From Tychonema sp. LEGE 06208 (lineage in GTDB: Bacteria; Cyanobacteriota; Cyanobacteriia; Cyanobacteriales; Microcoleaceae), in contig NZ_JADEWT010000056.1 of NCBI RefSeq assembly GCF_015207505.1, positions 1 to 39,950 on the forward strand: a stretch of DNA of 39,950 nucleotides. Reading direction: 5' to 3'. Under the pieces are notes generated by a model that saw only the letters and a program-made list of their open reading frames with translations, had not been told where the DNA came from and made no database searches. The number at the start of each line of letters is the position of its first letter. Position 1 is the first letter of the stretch. The translations under genes and the position numbers were made by a program. This document shows positions 26,599-36,200 of the stretch, one piece after another.

Positions 26599-26644
26599 CG
26601 ATCGCACGACTTGGGAAAATGGCGATCGTTTTTTGCTCAAAAGA
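26599..26644 (+). terminator. Rho-independent-type terminator after rplY
   Basis: CGATCGC (26599-26605) pairs with GCGATCG (26632-26638) and is followed directly by TTTTTT. The left arm is preceded by AAAAAGG, so the structure could also work from the other side. HIP1-derived sequence thus forms the stem. Confidence 0.6.
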
Positions 26645-26709
26645 CTCTTCTCCTTTGGGTGCGATCGCACGGCTAATGTCAAATGATTGTTGATAATTGG
26701 TATTATATT

Positions 26710-26760
26710 GTGTCCGGTCAATTGACAGCAATGTTTTTATTACGATCGCCTACCGGACAC
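26710..26760. repeat. Inverted repeat between rplY and the second Uma2 gene
   Basis: GTGTCCGGT (26710-26718) and ACCGGACAC (26752-26760) form a perfect 9-bp stem around a 33-nt loop, 14 bp from the Uma2 stop codon. It may end the Uma2 transcript. Confidence 0.5.
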
Positions 26761-26774
26761 GATATTACTGCGAA

Positions 26775-27437
26775 TTATGCCGATCGCACTTTCTCAACTG
26801 GGCATTGAATCTGCCCTCGCACCCATTGACGAAAATCAATCTCTGCGGCAACTTCATCAATGAAAGCCACTTCTAGAAACCGGAATAAATCCGTTTTTTC
26901 AATGATGCCAAAAGTCGGAGATCGATCGCACTCGACATAGCCCCCATCAACTAATTGCAGAATCCGCCATACCCGCCCGTTAAACCGCCAAAACTCAGGC
27001 ACTCCCATACTCGCATAGAGTGTATTTTTATTGATATCGGTATTAGTAATATCCACTTCCACGACTAAATCGGGCGCTGGATCGACATTTAAATTAACCG
27101 GGCGATCGGCAACTAAGGCATAATTCTGGATGTAATACCCATTGTCTGGCTCGGCGCTCTTGAGTAGGTCTTCGCGATCGAGTGTAGTCGATCCCATCGT
27201 CTTAATTTTCATCCCCATTTCAACCACAAGGATTCTGATAAAGAGTTCTATCAAGCGAGCAGAGCGTTCGTGTTCTTCCAGGGGCATAGTAATTTCTAAC
27301 GCTCCGTTATCGTAGGTGAAGCGGGCGCGGGTGCGATCCGCCAGCAAACTTTGAATTTGCTTGAAGGCGCGCCAATCGAGATCGCGAAATATCAGGCGCT
27401 TTTCACCGACAAGTTGAGGTGGTGGCTCTAATAACAT
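26775..27437 (-). CDS. Uma2 family endonuclease-like protein (DUF820), second copy
   Basis: This 220-residue Uma2-type protein has the core DPAPDLVVEVDITNTDINKN and YASMGVPEFWRFNG, which align with the nuclease-fold motifs of the copy at 6225-6785. LEITMPLEEHERSARLIEL is the family's N-terminal signature region. The ATG at 27437 (MLLEPPPQLVGEKR) is chosen because the in-frame extension up to 27611 translates the 81-bp repeat (PFPTEIPD, AVPFPERNPG) and is not protein-like. Function is unknown beyond a predicted PD-(D/E)XK fold. As with the first copy, dispersed repeats lie next to the gene. Confidence 0.83.
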   Translation of the reverse strand: MLLEPPPQLVGEKRLIFRDLDWRAFKQIQSLLADRTRARFTYDNGALEITMPLEEHERSARLIELFIRILVVEMGMKIKTMGSTTLDREDLLKSAEPDNGYYIQNYALVADRPVNLNVDPAPDLVVEVDITNTDINKNTLYASMGVPEFWRFNGRVWRILQLVDGGYVECDRSPTFGIIEKTDLFRFLEVAFIDEVAAEIDFRQWVRGQIQCPVEKVRSA

Positions 27438-27514
27438 CAAAATCACCGCAATTTGAGGAAAAGTTGACAGAACATTTACTGTTGACTTATTGTAATATCT
27501 TTCTTCAATACTGC

Positions 27515-27729
27515 CGTGTCCGGGATTTCGTTCTGGAAACGGCACTGCCTTATCCGGGATTTCCGTAGGAAACGGCACTGCCGTATCCTCTTTCCCAAGA
27601 AATAAGGACACGGCAATGCCGTTTCCCTACATTTTAGAAATAAGGTAGGGAAACGGCACTGCCGTATCCTCTTTCCCAAGAAATAAGGACACGGCAATGC
27701 CGTTTCCCTACATTTTAGAAATAAGGACA
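27515..27729. repeat. Tandem 81-bp inverted-repeat units
   Basis: Two near-identical 81-bp units (27568-27648 and 27649-27729) follow a degenerate partial one. Within a unit GGGAAACGGCACTGCCGTAT faces CACGGCAATGCCGTTTCCC, an inverted repeat of about 25 bp around a 25-bp spacer, so each unit is a large hairpin. A single relative lies at 17645-17669. Confidence 0.9.
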
Positions 27730-27912
27730 ATACCTATATTTAGCAGCCAAATCCACAAAACATCCCAGCAACCCGGTTTCTCCCCAGCACCCGAAGTCAA
27801 AAAAATTAATAATTAGGGGAACAACCCTGCTACTGTTAGTGTCAAACGCGAGTATAATTGTGAAACGCTTTAACTACCCTATTTAATTGCTGCCTCAGTC
27901 GCCACCGCCCCT
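27730..27912. other. Upstream region of the TPR-glycosyltransferase gene
   Basis: A fragment CAACCCGGTTTCTCC near 27769-27783 recalls the ends of the 62-bp repeats. TATAAT at 27853-27858 is a plausible -10 box 55 bp before the ATG, without a convincing -35. No ribosome-binding site is evident before the ATG at 27913. Confidence 0.4.
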
Positions 27913-30900
27913 ATGCCATCAACAGTAAATACAGAATCAACAGCGGTTCAATTTAACCAACAGGGAGAAATATATTTATCCCAAGGAAAATTAGAAGAAG
28001 CGATCGCCTCCTGCGAGCAAGCTTTGAAAATGCACCCCAATTTTGCACCCGCTTACAAGACTTTGGGTAAGGCGCTGCAAGCTCAAGGCAGGATGGAAGA
28101 GGCGCGGCACTGGTACGCTAAAGCTGTGGAAATAGAACCGAATTTTGCGGAAGTATACGCGAATTTGGGCAGCCTTAGCGCGCAGCAGGAAAAATGGCAG
28201 GAGGCGATCGGATTTTATCAAAAGGCGATCGCCCTGAAACCGAATTTCGCCGGAGTATACCGCAATTTAGCAAAAGTATTCGGACAAATTGGCAAAGGGG
28301 CAGAATCTCAGGAATGCTGGTACCGCGCATTTTCTTTGGAACCGGAAACAGCCAAGCCCTCGGAACACTTGAGTATGGGCGATGCTTTTTTCCGCCAGGA
28401 AAGGTTGCCCGAAGCTATTTCTTGTTACGATCGCGCCATAAAATTAAATCCTAATCTGGCGCAAGCCTACCAAAATATCGGCGAAGCCCTCAAAAAACAA
28501 GGCAAGTTAGAAGAAGCCACAGTATATTATCGCAAAGCTATTGAACTGAACGCAGCTAATGCTAGAAATGGCAGCGATGGAGAGCAAACTTTGGCTGGTG
28601 CAACCGCGACAAATGGTGCTGCTAAGCCGCCACAAGTTCAACAACAAATACCGCAACAGGTTCAACAACAACAAGTTAAACAACAAATACCTGAGCAAAT
28701 ATTGCGGAAAATACCGCAAGAAATACTGAAACAAATACCGCAACAACTTCAACAACAGCTTGGGCGTCAACAAGTTCAGCAACCTGTTAATGCTGGAATT
28801 ACTACAGAAGATCCAGAAGCATACAAAATACTCGCAGAAGGTTATTTTGCTCAGGGTAAATGGGAACAGGCAATTTCTGCTTGCAAGAAAGCTCTACAAA
28901 TTAAGCCGGAAGCGCCACTTTACAAAATGCTGGGTAACGCCCTGCAAGCGGTTGGAAAAATTGATGAAGCTAAAAGTTGCTATGTCAAAGCAATAGAAAT
29001 TAATCCGAATTTTGCTGAAGCTTATGCTAATTACGGCAGCATTTGCGCGCAGCAGGAACAGTGGCAGCAAGCGGTTTCTGCTTACGAAAAGGCGATCGCC
29101 CTGAAGCCGGATTTCGCCGGCGCTTTCCGCAATTTTGCAAAACTTTTAACTCAATTAGGGAAGTCTGAGGCGGCTGCTGAGGCTTTGTACCGGGCCTATG
29201 CGATCGACCCCAAGTCTGGCACCGCCGAGGAACACGAGAATTTAGCCAAAACTTTGATCGAGCAAGGTAAGGTAAATCAAGGTATTGACTGTTACCGGCG
29301 CGCGGTTGAGTTGAACCCAAATGCTGGTGCAGCTTATCATGAATTGGGCGAAATTCTCAGAAGTCAAGAACAGTGGGAAGCGGCGGTAGATGCTTACAGC
29401 AACGCTATTAGAAATAATCCCGAACTTTCTTGGTCGCACAACAATTTAGCTGAGTCGCTGGTGAAGTTGGAACGGTGGGAGGAAGCTGTAAATGCTTACC
29501 GCAAGGCGATCGAATTAAATCCAGATTTTAGCTGGTCTCACAACAATTTAGCTGATGTTTTGCTGAAGTTGGAACGGTGGGAAGAAGCTGTAAATGCTTA
29601 CCGCAAAGCAACAGAATTAAATCCAGATTTCAGTTGGTCGCACAACTATTTAGCAGATGCGCTGATTAAATTGGAACGGTGGGAAGAGGCAATTTCGGCT
29701 TACCAAAGGTCGATCGAACTGAATCCCGACCATTTTTGGGCGCACAACAATCTAGCAGAAACGCTGGTGAATTTGGAACGTTGGGATGAGGCGGTTGTTG
29801 CGTACCGGCGGGCTAACGAAATCGACCCGAATTTTTTCTGGTCGCAGAGCAAGTTGGGCGACGCGCTGCTAGAAATGGAAAGGTGGGAGGAGGCGATCGC
29901 AGTTTACCGTCGCGCGGCCGAGTTAAATCCTGATTTTCCGTGGACTTATTACAACATGGGGACGGCTCTGGAGAAGCTGGAACGGTGGGATGAGGCGATC
30001 GCTTCTTACCGCCGTGCTGTGGAAATTCAGCCGGATTTGCCGTGGATTTCGCAAAAGCTGGCTGATGCTTTGAGGATGCGATCGCAGTGGGATTTGCAGC
30101 AGTCAATGGGTTTGTACCGAAAGGCGATTCTGGAGAATCCCGAGGATGTGCAGTTGTATCACAAGGCGCTGGAGATTGCGCCGAATGATGCTGACCTTTA
30201 TGTTGAGTTGGCGAATGCTTTGGTGCGGCAGAGTTGGCCGGATGGGGCGATCGTCTTTTATCAGATGGCGTTGCAGATTCGGCCTGATGACAAGGCTATT
30301 TCTGGGCGGTTGGAAGATGTGTTAAAAAAAAAGGGTGTAAGTAGGGGGGCGGAAAAAAGTGCTGCTAGCCGACAATCTGGAAGTGCGATCGAAGACACTC
30401 CTGGAGTAGCTGCTGAGTACCACGAATTAGGCGAGTCTCTGCAACAAGAAGGTAAATATACCGAGGCTATTGCGGCCTACCGCAAAGCAATTGCAATTAA
30501 CCCCAATTACTTTGGTACTCACCACAATTTAGGCGATGTGCTGAAATGGATGGGCAAAATTGATGAGTCTATTAAAAGTTATCAGAAAGCCGCAGAAGTG
30601 AATCCAAGTTTTGTTTGGTCGCACCACAACTTAGGGGATATTTTTCAACAAGAAGGTCGGCTTGATGAAGCTGTTGCTGCTTATCAAAGAGCGATCGAAG
30701 TGGCTCCTGACTTTGGCTGGTCGTACCACAATTTAGCAAAAACTTTAGCTAAACAAGACAAGCTTTCGGAAGCTCTGGAAGCTTATCAGACGGCGAGCAA
30801 ACTCGATCCGAAACTTTTTGGTTTGGATTATCAAAACTTGCGAGATTCGCTATTCCTCGGTCAAGACCCAGCTTACACCAAGTGGCGCGCTAAGAACAGC

Positions 30901-32586
30901 CCCCGAGAAGCTGATTTGCGGAAAATGGCGGAAATAGTAGAAATCTTTAACTACAAGCCGCTGATTAGTATTGTCATGCCGGCTTACAATACGCCAGAAA
31001 ATTATTTGCAGGAGGCAATAGAATCAGTTCTCAATCAGATATATCCTTATTGGGAATTGTGCATTGCGGATGACGCATCAAACGCGCCTCATGTCAAGCA
31101 AATTTTGGAAGAATATGCAGCCAAAGATAGCCGGATCAAAGTAGCTTACAGAACCAAAAACGGTCACATTTCTCACTGTTCTAATTCTGCTTTGGAGTTG
31201 GCGACGGGTGAATTTGTATCTTTGCTAGACCACGACGATACCCTGACACCAGAGGCATTGTATGAAGTGGTGCTGCTGCTGAACCGCCACCCGGAAGCGG
31301 ACATGATTTATTCAGATGAAGACAAGATTTATCAGGATCGGGAACTGATAAATCCTTTCTTCAAGCCAGAATGGAGTCCGGATTCATTTTTATCTCGGAT
31401 GTACACTTGCCATTTGGGAACTTACAGGCGATCGCTAATTAATGAAATCGGCGGTTTTAGAGCAGGTTTTGAAGGAGCTCAGGATTACGATTTGGTTTTG
31501 AGGTTTACGGAAAAAACTGACAAAATCTTTCACATCCCTAAAATTCTTTACCACTGGAGAATGCACGCGGGTTCGGCTGCTGGCGGTGTAGAGGCTAAAC
31601 CCTATGCCTATGATGCAGGGCAAAAAGCTTTGCAAGAGGCGATCGAACGTCGGGGCGAACCGGGGAAAATAGAAGGGGTTCCCTACTTTTTGGGACACTT
31701 TATTGCACGCTACAAAATTGCGGATTACAAGCGGGTCAGCATCATTATTCCGACGCGGGATTTGGGGGATGTTTTGGACAATTGCTTGGAGTCTATCTTT
31801 ACTAAGAGCGTGTACCCCAACTACGAAGTTATCGTCATTGACAACGGCAGTCAAGAGCAACACACGGCGGAAATTCTGGATAAATGGACGGCTAAGGAAT
31901 CAGCGAGGTTTAAAAGTTATCGACTCGATATTCCGTTCAATTTCTCTAAGATTAACAACTACGCTGCTAGCAAAGCCGAGGGAGATTACTTGCTGTTCTT
32001 GAATAACGATACAGAGGTAATTACTCCCGACTGGATTGACGGGATGGTTGAACAAGCTCAGAGAAGCTCGATCGGGGCTGTGGGCAATTTGTTGGTATAT
32101 TCAGATAACAAAATCCAGCACGCGGGAGTGGTGATGGGACTCGGCGGCGGGGTTGCCGGTCACAGTTATTACCATATGCCGCGATCGATTCCTGGCTATT
32201 TCGGGAATGTGGTAGGCATGAACAATGTTTCAGCGGTAACTGCTGCGTGTTTAATGTGCCGCCGCGAAGTGTTTGAAAGTGTTGGGGGGTTTGACGAAGA
32301 ACTAACAGTGGCTTACAATGATGTGGATTTGTGTTTGAAAATGCTAGAGAAAGGGTATCGCAATATTTACCTGCCTCATGTAGTTCTCTACCACCACGAA
32401 TCTAAAAGTCGAGGTTACGAAGACTCGCCTGAAAAGAAAGAGCGGCTGAGGAAGGAATCGAAGCTGATGGAAAGCCGGTGGCAAAAATATATTGACAATG
32501 ACCCTTACTACAGCCCTCATTTAACCAGGGCTTGTCAAGACAGCGGTATTAGATTGGAGGACGAGAATTGGCGGCCGAGTCATTAG
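27913..32586 (+). CDS. Giant TPR protein with two C-terminal GT2 glycosyltransferase domains
   Basis: This 1557-residue protein has TPR block A at residues 1 to about 205, then a Gln/Ile/Pro-rich linker (about 237-292). TPR block B runs from about 300 to 990 and includes six consecutive 34-residue repeats of the LERWEEAVNAYRKAIELNPD type. A first GT2 domain (about 1015-1235; ISIVMPAYNTPENYLQEAIE, LLDHDD near 1105, YHWRMH) and a second GT2 domain (about 1274-1500; VSIIIPTRD, VIDNGS, LFLNNDTEV near 1363) follow. Paired GT2 domains of this type build surface polysaccharides from nucleotide sugars. The TPRs probably dock partners. There is no signal peptide or membrane segment. It opens a glycan gene cluster. 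Confidence 0.92.
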   Translation: MPSTVNTESTAVQFNQQGEIYLSQGKLEEAIASCEQALKMHPNFAPAYKTLGKALQAQGRMEEARHWYAKAVEIEPNFAEVYANLGSLSAQQEKWQEAIGFYQKAIALKPNFAGVYRNLAKVFGQIGKGAESQECWYRAFSLEPETAKPSEHLSMGDAFFRQERLPEAISCYDRAIKLNPNLAQAYQNIGEALKKQGKLEEATVYYRKAIELNAANARNGSDGEQTLAGATATNGAAKPPQVQQQIPQQVQQQQVKQQIPEQILRKIPQEILKQIPQQLQQQLGRQQVQQPVNAGITTEDPEAYKILAEGYFAQGKWEQAISACKKALQIKPEAPLYKMLGNALQAVGKIDEAKSCYVKAIEINPNFAEAYANYGSICAQQEQWQQAVSAYEKAIALKPDFAGAFRNFAKLLTQLGKSEAAAEALYRAYAIDPKSGTAEEHENLAKTLIEQGKVNQGIDCYRRAVELNPNAGAAYHELGEILRSQEQWEAAVDAYSNAIRNNPELSWSHNNLAESLVKLERWEEAVNAYRKAIELNPDFSWSHNNLADVLLKLERWEEAVNAYRKATELNPDFSWSHNYLADALIKLERWEEAISAYQRSIELNPDHFWAHNNLAETLVNLERWDEAVVAYRRANEIDPNFFWSQSKLGDALLEMERWEEAIAVYRRAAELNPDFPWTYYNMGTALEKLERWDEAIASYRRAVEIQPDLPWISQKLADALRMRSQWDLQQSMGLYRKAILENPEDVQLYHKALEIAPNDADLYVELANALVRQSWPDGAIVFYQMALQIRPDDKAISGRLEDVLKKKGVSRGAEKSAASRQSGSAIEDTPGVAAEYHELGESLQQEGKYTEAIAAYRKAIAINPNYFGTHHNLGDVLKWMGKIDESIKSYQKAAEVNPSFVWSHHNLGDIFQQEGRLDEAVAAYQRAIEVAPDFGWSYHNLAKTLAKQDKLSEALEAYQTASKLDPKLFGLDYQNLRDSLFLGQDPAYTKWRAKNSPREADLRKMAEIVEIFNYKPLISIVMPAYNTPENYLQEAIESVLNQIYPYWELCIADDASNAPHVKQILEEYAAKDSRIKVAYRTKNGHISHCSNSALELATGEFVSLLDHDDTLTPEALYEVVLLLNRHPEADMIYSDEDKIYQDRELINPFFKPEWSPDSFLSRMYTCHLGTYRRSLINEIGGFRAGFEGAQDYDLVLRFTEKTDKIFHIPKILYHWRMHAGSAAGGVEAKPYAYDAGQKALQEAIERRGEPGKIEGVPYFLGHFIARYKIADYKRVSIIIPTRDLGDVLDNCLESIFTKSVYPNYEVIVIDNGSQEQHTAEILDKWTAKESARFKSYRLDIPFNFSKINNYAASKAEGDYLLFLNNDTEVITPDWIDGMVEQAQRSSIGAVGNLLVYSDNKIQHAGVVMGLGGGVAGHSYYHMPRSIPGYFGNVVGMNNVSAVTAACLMCRREVFESVGGFDEELTVAYNDVDLCLKMLEKGYRNIYLPHVVLYHHESKSRGYEDSPEKKERLRKESKLMESRWQKYIDNDPYYSPHLTRACQDSGIRLEDENWRPSH

Positions 32587-32768
32587 GAACACCTCTAAGA
32601 TTTTAGGGTGTCAACTTAAGTCTAAAGCTGTCTCTGTAGTTTTTACTAAAATCTCGCTCCCTCTGGCATCCCCCCGTCGTATCAAGTGAACAGTAAAACC
32701 CTCCGTCTCTCTGGAATCATCGGCCCTACGCTTAAGGAACCAATTAACTCAGGATTCAGCAATCTGAA

Positions 32769-33110
32769 ATGAAAAAAATGATTGACGTTGTAGAAGTGCT
32801 TAGTGCCCCCCTCGCAGAATCTCAAGGGTTACTAGCGTTTAATCTCGATGCACCAGAAACAGGAACTCAAACTAATGCTGGGGCCGTTGACTTTCGGGGT
32901 TGGGTTCTTGGGAAAATGTCTCCGGCGATCGCGGTAGAAGTAATTCATCAGGGGAGAGTCCTGAAAACCATTGCGGTGAATGTTCCTCGTCCTGATGTGG
33001 TCCAAACTTATCCCCAAGCTTCAGAAGCAGGAATTAGTGGGTTTCAGGCAATTTTAGACTTGAGTAGACTGATTGATCGGCAAGATGTTAATCGTCTTGC
33101 TGCAAGTTGA
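32769..33110 (+). pseudogene. Stand-alone GW/RPDVA domain gene, probably frameshifted
   Basis: The 113-codon frame contains FRGWVLGKMSPAIAVEVIHQ, VNVPRPDVVQTYP and AGISGFQAILDLS, a module also found at the C-terminus of the 37155-38750 protein (GWVLGKKSKVEVIEIIH, VNVPRPDVAEAYS, AEMSGFETIVDIG). The paralogue continues ELLIQAV...KKVQFEV. Here the frame ends early in NRLAAS, but a +1 shift near 33081 restores KMLIVLLQVEPVGFKVEM and runs to a stop at 33166-33168. This suggests a recent frameshift or a sequencing error. The module looks beta-rich; its function is unknown. No good Shine-Dalgarno precedes the start. Confidence 0.6.
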
Positions 33111-33202
33111 GCCTGTCGGTTTCAAGGTTGAAATGGTGATAGGATGTTTGATGTTGACTAAAACCTGACGAATAACCCTTATTTTTTGAGAGTATAGAAT
33201 CC

Positions 33203-36200
33203 ATGACAGTGAAAGCCTTTCAGCAAGCCAACCAATTGTTAAGAGAAGGAAATTTAGAAGCGGCGGTAGTCGTTTATAGGCAAGCGATTGAGCAGAATCC
33301 GCAATTTTATGGTGCTTATCAAAATTTAGGGGAAACCTTGGGGAAGTTGGGGCGTTTAGATGAAGCGGTTGAAATGTATCGGTGGGCAGTTCAATTAAAG
33401 CCGGATGCAGCCTGGTCTTTTTGGCATTTAAGTCAGATTTGGCAACAGTTGGGACAGATTGAGGAAGCTCAACAGGCTTGGGAAAAAGCCGCGAAGATTG
33501 AGCCAAAGTTAGTTGGATTAGCGGGAAATTGGTCAAGTCTCAAAGAGAATATCTTAGAAGTTAATCATGCTAATCAGAGGGTTGCTCCTGTCCAGAAGGA
33601 ACCATGTGATGCTAATTTAGTAAAACCTTCATCTTTATCTGAGCGAGAGATTATTACACAATCATCATTATTCGATGAATCATGGTATGTAACTAAATAT
33701 GCTCAATTTATAGCTCAAGATATTGATCCAGTTACTCATTATTTAACAGAAGGAGCTTCTCGGGGTTTTGATCCCTCACCTTTTTTTAATACTAATTATT
33801 ATTTTTCTCAACTTTCAAGTGTAGATAAAATAATTAAAAATCCACTGATTCATTATTTAGAAGATGGATACAAAAAATACGATCCAAACCCATACTTTAG
33901 CACGAGTTTCTATCTGCAATTATATTCTAGTGAGTTAAACAACTTAACCCCACTAGAGCATTACGCTACACAAGTACCGCCATATTCATTTGACCCATCC
34001 CCGATATTTTCTAGTAGCAGTTATCTCAATCATAATCAAGATGTAGCATCTGTAGGTTTAAATCCTTTATGGCATTACCTTTCATCAGGAAAACAAGAAA
34101 ATCGTTCTATTAAAGAACATGATGATATTATTCCTTATCGAATCGAATCGACTTGCGAAATCAACTCTGATAATGTGCTTATATATGTTGCATTTTGCCC
34201 TGTTGGAAAACTATCTGACCTACAAATAGATACTATAAATTCATTTGTTAATCAATGGTATAAGGTTATTGTTGTAGTTAACTCTGGTCATTATTCATTG
34301 TGCGTTCACCCTGGGATAACTAAAGCATCTGCTTGCATTATAAGAGAAAATGTTGGATATGATTTTGGCGCGTGGCGATTAGCTTGCAAAATTTTTCTGT
34401 CTCTTAATAAGGCTCACAGCATTACGTTTACAAACGATTCTATTGTATTTTTGGATGATTTTAAAAATTCTGAATTACTACGTTTACGCATAAATGATTA
34501 TGCAGCCGATGTTGTTTGCTTAACACAGAACACTGAAAATAGAAATCATTTACAAAAATACTTTTTTACCTTAAAGTCTACAGCAATTAAAAAAGGAGCA
34601 TTATCTTTAATTATTAATAATGATTATTATTTGTTAAAAGATCAACTCATCTGGATGCTTGAACTTGATCTATGGGACAAATTTTCGGATCTCGGTTTAA
34701 AAATATCAGAGGTTTTTGCACATCAGAAATCTGCCGATGAAAGAAAAAATCCAACCATTCATTATTGGAAAGAGCTTTGCGATCAGGGGTTCCCGTTGTT
34801 AAAACTACAATTATTTACCTCTGGACTTTACCAAATAGAAGATCCAGAATTTATGGCAGTATTGAAGCCATCTCAAATCGAGTTAATCAAGAAACATCTG
34901 AGTGAAAGAAATCAAGCAATAACGTACTATCATCATCCTGACCTTGAGCTTAATTCTCCTCCCCAGAGTGCTTTACCCACTCCGGCTAGATTCGGCGATA
35001 TTGGACAGCTTCAGGCTTATAACCCACCGTCGTCACAGATCCCTTCAGTAGAAGTACCTTTATACGGAATCGATAATATAAAACTATCTGAATTAAGGAA
35101 AGTTCCAATTCTTGCAGTGATTCATTGCTTTTACATTGATATAGCAGCACAAATCTTGGAACGCATCTCAACCGTTTCGTCGATTCTACAACTTCAAGTT
35201 GTTTGCACCACAGATACATCGGAAAAATCAACTGAATTAAACCGATTGTTAGCGAAATATCAGCTTGATGGTTTTGTTGTTATCACTCAAAATCGTGGCC
35301 GGGATGTTGCGCCATTATTAATTGAAGGAGCAAAATATATCAAGGATGCAAAATTTATACTTCATCTTCATACTAAAAAGTCGCCTCACCACTCGAAACT
35401 GTATAATTGGGGCGATTTCCTTTTTGATAACTTGATTGGTTCCAAAGACATAATTCTTTCCAATTTGCTTCTACTTTCACAAGGAACAGTAGGCTTAGTC
35501 TATTCAGAGCATTTTGCGGAGGTGAAAGATTTAAGAAATTGGGGATTTGATTTTAATCATGCGAAAAAAATACTACAACGGTTGGGTGTAAATTTATCAA
35601 GTGAAATGCTACTCGAATTCCCTTCAAGCACAATGTTCTGGGCGCGAATAGAGGCGATTCAACCCTTATTTGATCTAAATCTTGACTACAGGGATTTTGA
35701 AGAAGAATCTGGTCAAATAGACGGTACGATCGCCCATGCAATAGAGCGCAGCATTTTATATGTAGTCGAACATCAAGGATTTTATGGCATCAAAGTTTTG
35801 TACAAATTTAGTCAGCAAAAAAGTGCCTGCTGGAAACTTCACGCAGATGAACTAGATTATGGGCTGTCTCGACTACGACCTGTTAAACTTTTAGGTAGTT
35901 CCGGCTCTCCTTCGCTCAATGCGAATGCAGAAACGTACCCAGTCAATATTACAGTGTCGCCTTGCCAACGTCCGCGATTCAATCTGCTTATACCTACTAT
36001 GCAACCCGAACATATTTATGGTGGCGTCTCCACTGCCATAAAAGTCGGCGGGGAATTGTTTCGTCAACTTGGCAATAGGGTTGATTTGCGGTTAATTGTT
36101 ACCTCTAACAGAGTAGATGAAGAAAGCATCCTGGAATCTTGTTCTAGACTCGATGTTCAGTTTTTTAGCTCAAGACCAAATGAGGATATTTCCTCGCCAA

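Noticed and set aside
27438-27730. Extension of the Uma2 frame and an 84-codon frame over the 81-bp repeats
   Set aside because: Both are translations of repeat DNA (PFPTEIPD, FLKCRETALPCPY) without ribosome-binding sites.
28507-28782. Leucine-rich reverse frame opposite the Gln-rich linker
   Set aside because: It is the antisense shadow of CAA-rich coding DNA.
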